Part shown: positions 36,330 to 49,800 of the stretch, piece after piece
Position numbering within the stretch: the stretch's first letter is position 1
Layout: every line of letters begins with the position of its first letter
DNA from: Hypomyces perniciosus
Lineage: Eukaryota; Ascomycota; Sordariomycetes; Hypocreales; Hypocreaceae
NCBI GenBank assembly: GCA_008477525.1
Contig: SPDT01000001.1
Span: forward strand, 2,294,001 to 2,358,000
DNA: 64,000 nucleotides
Direction: 5' to 3'
The notes under the pieces: generated by a model
Told to the model about the DNA's origin: nothing
Databases searched by the model: none
What the model saw: the letters and a program-made list of their open reading frames with translations, nothing else
Program-made: the position numbers and the translations under genes

Positions 36330-39300
36330 GGTTATAAGCCTAGAAAAGTAATCTTTAAGGCAGAAATTTAATATGTTTTTTAATTGTCGTTTATAGCTTT
36401 TTAGCTAGTTTTTATAATTAAGTTTATTGTAGGAATAAAGAATTATACTTCCTTTAATGTTTATAATAGCATTATTTAGTAGGTATTATAGTATAGATTT
36501 TAATATTTAGAAACTAGAAAAACTATGGTTTTAATATATTGCCAGCTCCTTTTCTAGAAATTAAGAAATAATATATTATACTTCCCTTGACGCCCTTTCA
36601 GCGCTTTTAGCGGGTTACTAGTATTTGTTTTTGAATTATTCTTTATAGAATATACTTTAGCCTTTAATTTATAGTTAAAAACTTTAAAGAATTAAGGAAT
36701 TAATATTATTTTAATACTATTACTACTATATAGTAGTTATTAAAAAATTATAGGGAAATTATTTTTAATTTTTATAAATATATTCTTAGCACTTATAAAG
36801 TAACTTAGCAAAAGTATTCCTAACACTATTCTTTTTATAGTATATAATTAAAAGCTATAAATTATTTATTTAAAGGTCGCGGGTCCTTTATACCTTTAAA
36901 TAAAGATAAAACCTTTAAACCTTTAAGGTTTAGTTATTTTTAATTAGCCGGCTAAATAATTAATCTTTACTTAAATCTTGACAACCAATTAACTTAATTT
37001 AATAAAGGTAAAAAAGCTAATATTCAACTAATATAAAATCATTAATAATTTATCTACTTTAATTAAAATACTAGTTTAATAAACTATACCATTTATTAAA
37101 CTTTAAATCTTAATACCTTTTACCTTTATTACTAAACTTTAAATTACTATTAATACCTTTAATAGTAATTTAATTAAAGAGGCTTTAAAAAAGGTCTATA
37201 ATTTCCTAAAAAGCTTTAATTTAACTAGTCCTATTAACTTTAATTAATAGAAACAGTTATTTATTATAATATTAAATACTATAAATTATATTACTTTTCT
37301 TAATATATTAGAAATAGTAGATTCCCTTTTTAAACTAAAATAAACTTTACTTTTTATATTAATAAAGGATAGTATTATAGCTATATTAACTGCTACTATA
37401 ATTTAGATTTTAAATTTAAAGGAAGTATATATTATACTTTACTGCTAACATAGCTATTTTAGTAATTTATAAAAAGAATCCCTTTATAGGGAATTTTACT
37501 CCTTATTTTATATAAACCATAAAGGCATAACAACCGAGTTTAACGCTAATCTTAACAGCTCTTTAACTAAATTAACTATAATTACAGTTAATATTAATAC
37601 TTAAAATTAAATTAATTCATATTTAAATGCCTTAGAAAAGACTTTTCCTTAATAAATAAAAAGAATTAAAAAAACTATTAAAACCTTACTAGCTATTAAA
37701 TAATAAACTAATAGTATATCCCTTTAATTCTTTATAGTAAATATATTAAAAGAAACTAGGAATCTATCTTTTAATGCCTATAAAGTAAATAAAGTTAATT
37801 TTAGTTAAAAGCCTTTAAACAATTTTAATAAAAACTAAAAGCTAAGTTTTAAGTTTAATAAAAAAAACTAAAAAGTATAAAGAAACTAAAAATTAAATAC
37901 TATTTAATCTTTTAGTTTTGCCTTTTTAGTTTATAACTTAACTTTTAAATGTTTTTTTACTTTATTTAAAGACTTTAATTTTTTACATTTTAGCTTAATA
38001 TTAAAATCTAATATACATCTTTAATAGGCCTTACAGTGAAAACATAAATTAAATAAAAAAAAAGCTCTTTCAGCCTTTTAAATTTAAAACACCCTTTTTT
38101 AAACCTATAAATAATAAAGACAGTCTATTATATAATATAAGGTTATTAGTTTATATAATTAATAATAAAAAATAGTTTATAAATTATTAGCTTAATTAAA
38201 GAAACCTAAATATTATTTTTACTAGTAAAGGCTTTATAACCTATAAAGGAATAACAATAGCTACTTTTGAAATCTTAATATCTATATTTTATAAATATAA
38301 AGAAATTAAATTACTAAATACCCTTTATTACTTATACTTTAATATTAATTTTATAAATAGTTTAAAATACTATTAAGTTAAAGGATATTTAATAAAAAAT
38401 ACTTTATATAATAACGCTAAAAAGTTAATTAGCCTCTTTAACCTATTTATAATAGGTTTCTTTTTACCTATAAAAGGTTTTATTACCTTATACTCTTGTA
38501 TTAATAGCTATAAAGTATATAGTTTAATAAAGGTTTAAATTCCTGCTTTTAGTAAAGATAAAGTTAAAGAATATATATAATTTCTAAAGCTATAAGTTAA
38601 ATTAATGAGATTTAGTTTTAAGTTTATTAAAAAGGGAAATAGCTTTTCTAAACCCTTTAAAACTTTAGGTAAAGTAAAAGATTTAAAGTTATTGCTTTAA
38701 ATTGCTAAAGAATTAAAAGAGGATAAGTCTATTTTGTCGAGGGGGAATTGGCACTCCAAAACACACACACAACACACACACACACCCACACACAACGACT
38801 GGTATCGAGCGCGGGAACCGCGCTCCTAACAGAACCACGAAGCGGCGATTGAGTAATGTAGGGGCTAAAAAGATACTGCGGATCATTTGATCATGATGCC
38901 GGCAGCCAAAAGCAACCAACGGTTACCTTCATACGCCTCAGCGACTGTATTCTCACAGGTAGGGTTATATGTTGAAGGGGGAAGAAGGTTATTGTTTATT
39001 AAACTAGGTCTATCTGTATGTCTTTATACTCCCGTGCTTTCCTAATCCAGTAGCTGCTTAAATAAGCAACCAACCTTTCTCGGGTAAGCTAACAAGAAAA
39101 AATGCTGGTGCATTGGGCATGTCAGTTACCCCCGACAAACTATAAAGAAATTGTTTATAGTTAAAGACTTAAACGCGAAAGCTATTAAATATAAAGAAGA
39201 TATTATTATTTTTAATAATAATAATAGTGTTAAGCTATTATAGCTAGCCTTTTTATAATATAAAAGATTAGGCTATATTAACTTAAGTCTTTTTAAAAAA

Positions 39301-41623
39301 ACTATTAAAATAACTATTATAGTTTTTAATTTTAATTTAATAAAAGATAGTAAATTTTAATATTTAATATATAGTAATGGTTAAGCTATTAAAAGGCTTA
39401 AATTTAAGTTAATCCTTAATCCTTTTATTAGTTTAAATAGATTTAAAGTAAATACTTTTAGTATAAAGTTAATGCCTTTTAATAAAGCCTTAATTAGTTT
39501 ATTTATAATAAACTGTAAATTTAAATACAAATAGTTATTTTTATTTAAAAATAAAGAGGGATTTACCCTTTTAACTACTATTAAAACTTTTATTAAAAGT
39601 CTTAAAACTTAATATAGTTAATATTGAAAAGAGTTTTATTATAATAATAAATAAACAGTTAATTTAAAATTTTAAAGTTAAATTAAATTAAAAGGAGTAT
39701 TTTTTCCTTTTAATAGCCTTTATATTTATAAGTAAAATAGTTTTATTAAATATTTTATTAAGGTTTTATTAAATTAGCTTTAAGCTATTATTTTAGCAGT
39801 TAATTTACTACTATATCTCTAGAATTTTATTATCCTAGCACTTTTAAAGTTAATTAATAATATAGCTATTATTAATAAGGATTATACCTATTTCTAAAAG
39901 CTATATAATAACTTAATTCCTAATAAAGACTATAAGCTTAATCTTTAAAGATATAAAGCTATTAATTTCCTTTATAAAGTATTTATATTTAAAGAAAAAT
40001 AGGCTAAAGGCTATAAACTAGCTTTTAAAATTAAGCTGAAAAGACTATTAGCAGTTTTAGGTAATCATACCTAGTTTATCTATATTCTATTTAGATATAT
40101 AGTTATAAAAACCTTAATTTTAAAACTATATAAAAATAAGATTTTTAAGCTTTAGTTTTTAGACTTTACTATTAATTAAAATAATAAAGAATTTAGAAAG
40201 GGAAATAAAATTAAATAATAATACTAGTTTTATTATAAAGCTTAATTTTATAAAAGGTTAAAAATCTTTATTCCTTAAATTTAATTTAAAAAAGGTTTAA
40301 TAACTAGTTAATTAATAATCTATGATTCTTAATAATAATCTATTTATTAGACTTCCTTTAATCTTAAAATTAAAATTATTATTAAAAGTAGTAAAGGATT
40401 TAATAGATATAAATATCTTTTAATTCCTTTATAAAAGTATTTAAAAGCTAGTCTTTCTAGCTACTATTAATACATTAAACCTTTAAATACTTAATTAAGC
40501 ATTTAAAAGTTATAATAAAATGAAATGGCTAAAAGTAATTGATTTAAAAGTTAATTAGGTAGTTAAGTAATACACCTTTACTTTTATTTCTTATAAAAAC
40601 CTTCTTAAAGAATAAAGCTTTATTATAAATTAATTAGTTTTAAAAATAAAACATTATTAATATAATAAAATAATTAAATTTAAAGCTAGGCTTATTATAA
40701 AAAGCTTTTAATAATTAAAAAAAAATTATAACTAAAGCTTTGTATTAATAGCTATTCCCTTTACTTAATGCCTTCTTTTAGCTTTAATTATTATTTATTA
40801 TTAAGAAATTAAATAAATTGATTTTATAGGTGCTTTCCTTAATAAAATATTTAAAGAAACTATTTCCCTTAAATTTCTAGAAGGCTTCCTTAACTATATA
40901 TATTAAGTTTCCTTTAAAGTTAAAGCTATTTAGTTAAGCTAGGTTATAACCTTGATATAGATTAGGTTACATAACTTAAAAAAGTTCTTTATAGCCTCAA
41001 ATAGTCCTTTAAAGAATAGTAATAAGCCCTTTAATTATTAAGAGAAAAATTAAGATATAAACTATTTACATTTAAATTAACTATTCTCTATAATTTAAAA
41101 ATAGCTATTTTTATAGCTACCTATATTAATAACTATCTTATAATAGGTTTAAATAAAAAGCTATAGCTAAACTTAAAATAACTTTAAATAAAGTCTATAC
41201 TATAAAAGATAAAGGACTTACCTCTTTCTTTTTAAGGGTTTAGATAATAAAAAATAAAGAGAAAGGCTTATTATAGCTATTTTAAAAACAGTATATTACT
41301 AAAGTAATTAAGTTTTTTAACTTACAAGACTTTAAACTTATTTTACTGCCCCTTTAACTATTTATACTAGCCAATAAAGTTATAAAACAATTAAATAAAG
41401 TTAATTTTAAACTCTTTGAAACTATAAGTATTACTATTATTTACTTACTATTATATATAAGACTAGATATTAGCTTTTTAACTTAATAGCTAGCTAGATA
41501 ATTCTAAAGTCCTTATATAAAGCACTTAAAAGCTGCCCGTAACTTATTAAAATATCTAAATATAAATAAAGACTTAGCTATTTAATATTCTAGGAATTTT
41601 AACTTTATCCCTATAGGCTATTG
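36330..41623 (+). mobile_element. Family C Ty1/Copia body (C1), RIPed
   Basis: The body runs from GGTTATAAGCC after the first C LTR to the next C LTR at 41624. Gag and a CCHC-like segment lie at 37100-38100, the pre-integrase region at about 39200, integrase to about 40200, and RVT_2-type reverse transcriptase at 40500-41150 (LYSLK-SFKE-like box near 40985-41020). It aligns throughout with C2 (42206-46457). A solo F LTR interrupts it at 38735-39137. Stops are too dense for any product. Confidence 0.8.
38735..39137 (-). repeat. Solo LTR of family F (403 bp), not RIPed
   Basis: It starts TGTCGAGGGGG and ends TACCCCCGACA. It is the reverse complement of the RIPed F LTRs at 46458 and 55647. It contains a (CA)n microsatellite at 38757-38796. 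The terminal inverted repeat extends two bases each way (TTTGTCG/CGACAAA), and CTAT then flanks both sides (38729-38732 and 39140-39143 approximately), matching the uninterrupted C2 sequence near 44486. An open minus frame (38713-38919) overlaps the CA repeat and is not a gene. Confidence 0.85.
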
Positions 41624-42205
41624 TATTAAAAAGGAGGGCTAAAAAGCAAGGATTTCTATGTAATTAGGTAACCTTCTTATTCTAGCTAGACCCGGAATTA
41701 GGCCTGACGCTAGGACCGAGTTCTGGAAGAACTTCGGTATAAGTCAGGAAATGTCTATTATCTGTAACAATAACAATTAAGCTAGGACCAGCTACCCCGC
41801 CTACCCTAGACTTAATATAATAGGCATAATGCTTATTGTGAAAAATCTAATTAAAATAGTTTCCTGTTTATATAGCTGTAAATCGATTTAGCCAATTTCC
41901 TGTATAAATAAATTTTTACAGAAAATAGGAATATAGCTATAAACTTAATTCTATTATTATATACTTATTATTAAGTTAAAAGACTATTATAAAAGATAAA
42001 GCTACTGTTTATATAATTTACTTTTATATTAACTGTATATATATTAAATATTTTATAGCTGCTAGCTATTAAATTATTTATAATTTAATTATTTATTTAT
42101 TATTAATTTAACTAAACTTTTAGTTGTTTCTTTATTAGTATATTATATACAGTTTCCTAAAAGCTATATATAAATTAAGTTTAGTATAACTTTATTATCT
42201 TAATA
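41624..42205 (+). repeat. Family C LTR between C1 and C2 (582 bp)
   Basis: It starts TATTAAAAAGGAGGGC and ends TCTTAATA, followed by GGTTATAAGCC. Body sequence of the same family lies on both sides and the 5-bp flanks differ (TATTG versus GGTTA), so it serves as 3' LTR of C1 and 5' LTR of C2. RIP is moderate. Confidence 0.9.
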
Positions 42206-45200
42206 GGTTATAAGCCTAAGAGAGTTTTCCTTAAATCTTTATTAATAGACTTTTCTAGTAGTTACAGTATTTCCTTTAATACTACTATAAATGCTATAGT
42301 AGGTTTTTCTATAGTGCTTATCCTAGTGCTTATATTAATACTTTTAGGACTTTTGGCTATTTAAAGCTATTCTTAGGCTTCTACTATAAATACTATTACA
42401 GTAATAGGAATACTACTCATATTACATTTTTTATATATTAAATAGTATATTCCTTATTTTAATAGAATATAGGTTTAACGTTAACAGTATAAGTTAACCT
42501 ATTAAAGCTTTTAATAGCGTTATTTCTTTAATTAAAAATAATAACTTTCTTTAATAGTAAAGGGATTTATTTATTTAAGTATAAAATATAAAATAGTAGC
42601 TTTAAGTATAAAAGGCTTTTACTGAAACAGTTAAAGTATTATTAAAAGGTTAAAATACTATTATAATACAGTTAAATAATACTTTAACTAGCCTAGCTGC
42701 TATTATTTTAGGCCTTTAATCTTAATAGACTAATAGTTTAATAAAAATTAATCTTATAGCCTTTATATTAATGCCGATATAAGCTCCTACTTTTATTCCT
42801 ATATTAATCTAGCTTTTATTTATATTTATTCCTTAACTTGAAAATACTATTTCTACTTTAAATAATAGTTTTGTTAAAAAGGCATTAAAAAGGTTTATAC
42901 TTTTCTAGATAGCTATCAATTAGTGGGTTTTAATAACTTTAATTAATAGAAACAGTCTTTATTATATTAATGGCTATAAATTACTATACTTTTATAGAAA
43001 GTCCTATAGTTACTAATTCCCTATTTAATTTAAAATAGGCTCTATTACTTATATTAATTAAGGATAGTTTAACAGCTATTTCCATTATAACAATTATTTA
43101 AATTTAAAGTTTAAAAGAAGTATTTTTAATACTAAAGATATAATATAGTTACTTTAATCCTTTATAAAGAGATTCCCTTTATAAAGAATTTTATTTATTA
43201 AATTACAGTAATTATAAAGGATCTTTAACTAAATGTAATACTACTTTTAATAGCTTATTAACTAAGTTAGCTATTTTAAAGGTTAATATTAATATACTAA
43301 ACCAAATAAATTAATATTTAAATGCCTTAAAAAAGACCTTTCCTTAATAGGCTAAATAAATTAAAGGAACCATTAAATCTAGCAAAGCTATTAAGCAATT
43401 AACTAAAGGTTTCAATATTTAATTTCTTATAGCAAATATATTAAAAAGAACAAAAAATCTATCTTTTACTGTATATAAAGTTAATAAAGCTATAAGGCCT
43501 TTTAAGTCCCTTAAAAATCAATTAATCCCTTTTAGATTTAAAGATTAAAAGCTAGCTTTTAATATTTAAAAAAAGAAAGGAAATTAAAAGAATTAAAGAA
43601 ATTAAAAGAATTAAAACCAAAATTAAAAACAAGCTATAAAGGATACTGCTTTTACTAGTATATATTATTTAACTACTAGGGGGCATAGCTTAGAAAAGCT
43701 ATTAGAAAAGTCTTTTATTAAATTTATTACTAGTTTAAATAGTAATCTAAACCTTTTATAAGCCTTAAATTCTAGAAAAGGGAAAAAGTCTTTTAATCCT
43801 TTTAAGCATTTTAAATCTTTTAAAAAACCTAAACCCTTTAGATTTCCTATTTAGGATAGTCTATTATATAAGACTGGATCTATAGTTTATATAGTTAATT
43901 CTAGGAAATAGTTTATAGACTATAGATTTAATAATAAGGATTTAAGTATTATCTATACTAGCAGGGGCCTTATTAACTTTAAAAGGAATAAATATAGTTA
44001 CTTTTAGTATCTTTAATAAAAATAATAACTATAAAGAGATAAAATTACTAAATACCCTGTATTGCCTATAGTTAAATGTAAACTTCATAAATAGTTTAAA
44101 GTATTATTAAGCTAAAGATTATATTTAATATAATATTCTTTTTACAAAATCTCTATAGCTAATAAACCTATTAAATCCCTTAAAATATAATTTTTTCTTT
44201 ATAATTAAGATATATACTATACTATATAGCTATATAAATAAATATAAAGCTTATAGCTTTATATAGTTTTGAATTCCTGCTATTACTAAAGAAAAGGCTG
44301 AAAAATATATAGCTATTTTAAAAGCAGTAGCTTTAAAGAAAAACAATTAATTAAATTTAGTCCTAAGCTTATAAACAAGAATAATCCTAAAGGAAAGGAT
44401 CTCTTTAAACTCCCTAAAACCTTAGGCTAAATAGAGGAATAGGGGCCTTATATACCCCTATTGCTTAAAGATATAAAGGGGAATAAGCCTATAAAGGATA
44501 CCTTTATAAAGGAAAGGCCCTATATACTTAAAGAATCCTTTATAGCTGAAAATCTAGAAGTTGTTAAGCTATTTAAATTAAAAGGAGATATTATTATTAA
44601 TAGTAGTTCTAGCTATAAGCTATTAAAGCTAGCCCTTTTATAGTATAAAAGACTAAATTATATTAATTAAGTCTATTAAAGAAGACTACTAAAATAACTA
44701 TTAGAACTTTTAACTTTAAGTTTATTAAAGAGACTGAATTTTATTACGTAGTATATAATCAAGGAAAAGCGATTAAAAGGTTTAATTTAAAGCCAATTTT
44801 TAATCTATTAGCCTCTTTAAATTATTTAAAAGTTAATATTTTCGTTATAAAGCTAATACTTTATAATAAAACCCCTATTAATCTTTTAAATATTAATAGA
44901 AAATTAAAATATAAATAGCTATTCCTTTTAAAAGATTAAAATAGACTTACCCTTCTAGCTATTATATAAAGCTTTATAAATAGCTTTAAAACCTAGTATA
45001 ACTAGTATTTTAAAGAATTTTATTATAATAATAAAATGGAAATTAATTAAAAACTTTAAAATTAATTCTTTTCCTTAGAAATTATATATTCCTATAATAG
45101 CCTTTATATTTATTAATAAAATAGTCTAATAAAAATCCTTTATTAAAGCTTTATTGAATAAGCTATAGGCTACTATTATAGCAGTTAATTTACTGCTAGA

Positions 45201-46457
45201 TCTTTAGAATTTTATTATTACTGCAGTTTTTAAATTAATTAACTATATAGCTATTACTAATAAAGACTTTACTTTTTATTAAAAATTATATAAAGACCTA
45301 GGCTTTAATAAAAATTATAAGGCTGATCTGTAAAAATATGAAACTATTAGTATTTGTTATTAGGTTTTTATTCTTTAAAAATAAAGGGCCAAAGGCTATA
45401 AATTAGCCTTTAAAACTAAAACTTAGAGACTATTAATAGTTTTAAGTAATAATACCTATCTTATCTATATTCTATCTAGATATATAGTCTTTATATTATT
45501 AATTATAAAGCTATATAAAAATAAAATTCCTAAGCTTTAAATCTTAAAGTTTAGTATAAGTTAGGATAATAAAGAAATAAGGGAGAAATAAAGCTAGATT
45601 TATTAAATTAAATAATTCCTAGCTTTTAGGATATTAATCCTTTACTCCCTAACCTTATTTTAAAGGGAGTACCTACTACTATTCCCTTTATTCCTATATT
45701 AATTATATAAGACTTTGCAGTTATAGAGGATCCTATAAATATAGATATATCTTACTTTCTTTATAATAGCATTAAAAAGCTAGCCTTTTAGCTAGTGCAG
45801 TATAACACATTTCAACGCTTAAGTAAGTATTTTATAGTCTTAATAAAACTAAATGGCTAAAAGTAATTTATAGTAAATTTAACTAGCTAGTTAAATAATA
45901 TACTTTTACTTTTATTAAGTGTAATAGTATTCCCAAAGGCAGGAATCCTATTACTAGTCAATTAGTTTTAAAGACTAAGAAAAACTAGAATAATAAAATA
46001 GTTAAATTTAAAGCTAGGCTAGTTGCTAAGGGTTTCTAATAACTAAAAGGAATAGATTTCAACTAAATGTTTACTTTAATAGCTATTCCTTTTACTTGGC
46101 GGCTCTTATTAGCCCTCGCTATTATCTATAACTAGGAAACTAAATAAATCGACTTTATTAATATATTCTTTAATAGGATATTTAAAGAAACTATTTTCTT
46201 TAACTTCCTTAAAGGATTTAAAGACTATACTATTTAAGTTTCCTTTAAGATTAAGTTTATTTTTAGAAAGCTGGGTTATAACCCTGATCTAGATTAGGTT
46301 GTTTAATTACAGAAAGCTCTTTATAGTCTAAAACAGTCCCTTAAAGAATAGTAACAGGCTTTATAAGCCTTAGGAAATAAACTAGGATATAATCCTTTAA
46401 TTTCTAACTTTACTATTTTTATAATCCAAATAACAGTATTTTTTTTATTACTGATTT
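42206..46457 (+). mobile_element. Family C Ty1/Copia body (C2), truncated in RT
   Basis: This is the best-preserved C body. Plus-strand landmarks: SSSSYKLLKLALL (44606-44643) leading into pre-integrase YKRL...SLLKKTTKITIRTF (44650-44715), integrase with YYNNKMEIN (DNGxE-type, near 45025-45050), then RVT_2 reverse transcriptase with LGYNPDLD...LQKALYSLKQSLKE (46260-46345) and VFIIQITVFFLLLIL at 46425-46457, where the YVDD box should follow. The F LTR begins exactly there, so RNase H and the 3' LTR are missing. The 60-codon open frame at 44461-44643 is part of this pol, not a separate gene. Confidence 0.85.
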
Positions 46458-46849
46458 TGTTAGGAGTAACTGATATACCTAATATACCTGCATTTTTCTT
46501 ATTAGTTTACTTAAAAAAGTTTAGTTGCTTATTTAAGCAGCTACTAAATTAGGAAAGTGCAAAGTATAAAGATATAGAGATAAACCTAGTTTAATATACA
46601 TTAACTTTCTTCCCCCTTTAATATATAACTTTAGTTATAAAAATATAGCTATTAAGGTATATAAAAGTAACTGTTAATTACTTTTAGCTGCTGGCATTAT
46701 AATTCAATAATCCGTAGTATCTTTTAATCCCTATACTACTTAATTACTACTTTATAGTTCTGTTAAGAGCGTAGTTCCCGCGCTTAATACTAGCTATTAT
46801 ATATATATATATTATATATATATTTTAAAGTGCTAGTTCCCTTTTAACA
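46458..46849 (+). repeat. Family F left LTR
   Basis: It starts TGTTAGGAGTAACTGA and ends CCCTTTTAACA, aligning over its length with the reverse complement of 38735-39137. The CA microsatellite of the clean copy is a TA run here (46797-46825), as RIP of CA/TG predicts. The next bases, ATACTAGTAACC, may be the primer-binding site. Confidence 0.9.
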
Positions 46850-49800
46850 ATACTAGTAACCAAAATAGGGGGAAATCCTAAGGATTATATCCTAAAAAGT
46901 AATTACTAAAGACACTTCTATACTACTATTAAAACCTACCTTCACTTAACCATTAATAGAATTATAGGCTAGCTTTACTAACTTTTAATATAAATATAAA
47001 ACAATTAACTAAAAGAAACAGCTTAAAACCCTTTCTATAACTATTTAATATAAATTAATATAATATTTAACTTTAAAAACGCAAATTATCTAGTTATAAT
47101 TTCCGAATAAGATATTAAAATTAGTTAACCTAACTATAATATACTAAACTATAATAAAAAAGCGAAACTTTAAGAAACTATTAGTCGATAATACCTGTTA
47201 ATTATAAGTTAAAAACCTAGGGAAAATTACTAAAAGGCCAGTTATTATAGTAAAAGTAAATATATAAGTAAAATGGTTAGTACTATATAACCTAAACCCC
47301 TTTAAGTTAATAATATACTATTATAACCTTAATTTTATTTACTAGCAGGTAAGTTAATAGGTAGAATAACTATAAAGGGCTAATAAAGGATATATTAATT
47401 ATTTAATCCTTTAGTATAGAGACTTTATTTTAATTTTATTAATATTCCTGGCTAGGTTTACTTTAATTTTAAATAAAGGCGCAACTTTTACTGCTTTTAC
47501 AATCTTTAATATATAGGCTGTCTTTACTTATATTAAAGATATTTAAAAAAATATAAAAAGGATAATGACTTGATGTCTTATAACTACTATTAATATAGGA
47601 AACTATCTTTAAGAAACTAGCTGATTTTTTTATCTTAAACAGATAAATATAACCCTTTTTCTTTATAAAAGAATTCTTTACTTTAGCGGAATATATTACT
47701 ATAGCTCCTTTATTAAAGGAATATATCTCTTTTTTAACTAAAGGAGGAACGCTTTTTTAAAGGCTAATTATTTAAGTTAAACAACTTTAATCTATAGGAA
47801 AAAGGGTATTTTTTTATTAAAGAATTATTTAATTAAAACTTTAATAATTTACTTTAATTTAAAGTAAAAGAGTTTAAATTAAACTAATAACCTCTTTCGC
47901 TAAAATACTAGATATAACCCTTTATTTAACTCTTTAACTTAAAGAAGTATTTAATTATATACTTAACCTAATATTAATAATATTTATATTTATTATAATA
48001 GAAACTAAGGAAAGGTTAAGCTTTTTAGCGGAAAAGGGGAAGTTATTATTTTAAAGGTTTTTCTTTTTTATTTAAGCCTTTAAGAATATTTAGAGTATAA
48101 AGCTATTAATAAGGATTAATTTTATAAATAGATTTAATAGTAAAAATATATTTTAGTTTTTAAGAAATTATAATAAGAAATAAAAGATTAAGGAATCTTA
48201 ATTTGGGATTAAGGGAGGTACCTAGAACTATTTATAAAAGTAAAGAAATAAAAAATAGTTTAGATTTTTATGAAAGAAAGTATTAATTAAAATAAATAAA
48301 GAAAAAGCTTTTATAATACTATAAGTAATAGGATAAAGATTAATTAAAATTATATATAGTATAACACTAAAACCTTTATTACTGTAAACCTATAGGAATG
48401 CAGTTTATAATAAATTAATTGCTTTAATATTAATATCTTTATTAAAGGTTTAATAAAAGAAATTAAAGGATAATAATACTATATTTCTATAATATTGTAA
48501 AAGTAACACTATTAAAGCTGCTTTGGCTTGTAATAGCTTTTAAAAGGATTAAAGAAATTAATAATTTTAAAGATTTAGTTTATATTAAAGTTCAAATACT
48601 TTTTTATAATAAAATACCAGTAAAGCGTAATGTTCAAAAAGCCTGTTTTTAAGAGTTTAATAAAGTATTATTTAAGATTAATAGTTTATTGGATTTATTT
48701 AAGTTAGAATTAAGCCTAAAGGTAAGAAAATAAAACGAAAAATAGCTTAACCCTGCAGAGCTATTTATAACTTTATAGCTTAAAGATTAAATAAATGCAT
48801 TATTTAAAGAATTTAATAAATTAGCAATTTAACTCTTTTAAAAAAAAAAAAGGCAATTAACTTTAAAGAAAGAGAATACTATTATATTACTATCAACAGT
48901 AATATATTTAAATAAAAACCTTTTTTTTATTAATTACTATTTATAATATTAATATAATAAACCCTTTATATAATAATATATTAAATACCTGTTTTATTTA
49001 TTATTTAAAGGTAGTTATTAATATTAAATACTGTAAGTATTATAAAGCTAAAGATTATTTTCTTTAAAACTGTATTAATTTAGCTTATAATAAAGGCTAT
49101 AGGTTTATAATATATAACCTAGCAGTAAAAATAGTTTAAGTAAACCTATAGAAAACCTTAATTTTAGCTTAATTTATTATATTAGTTATAACTATTAAGA
49201 CTTATATATAAAAAATACTAATACTTTAAATAAAATTATTTAAAGATTAAAATAAAGTTTCTTTAAGTGTATTACTTATAAAAAAAGTAAAACCTAGCTT
49301 TTTTAATTGAAAACTAACTATTTATAAAGCTAAACTCTTTAATATTATCTATAAAGAAGTAAAGTATAAAGAGATATTTAAAATTTAAGTATTATAAAAG
49401 TTAAATATAATTCCTATAAAAGGACTAATAATAAAGATTATATACTCTATAGATAAAGATTAAATAATTACTAATAAAAGGGGTAATATATAAGTAAAAG
49501 GGGTTAAGAATGTTTTTATAAATCTAGTTAAAAGAGCCTTTTTAAAGGAACCCTTAAATAAATATAACTAGGCTAGCTTAATTAAAGAATTATTTAATTA
49601 GACTTTTTTTATTAACTTTATAATTAGTAAGGGATAAAAGTATATTTAGATAATTAATAAAGTGGATAAGTAAATTAAAAAGGAGCTATTACTGCTTTAA
49701 GTAGAAAAACTAATTAAGAATAAATAATTATATTTAGACTTTATACCTGCAGCCTTAAAGGCTATACTTTTTAGACTATAATGCAATAAAAATGGCGGAA

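Noticed and set aside
38757..38796. (CA)n microsatellite as a possible locus of its own
   Set aside because: It is a normal part of the F LTR; the other two F LTRs have it as a RIP-converted TA run.
44461..44643. 60-codon open frame
   Set aside because: In phase with the family C pol just before the pre-integrase block; part of the C2 pseudogene, not a gene of its own.
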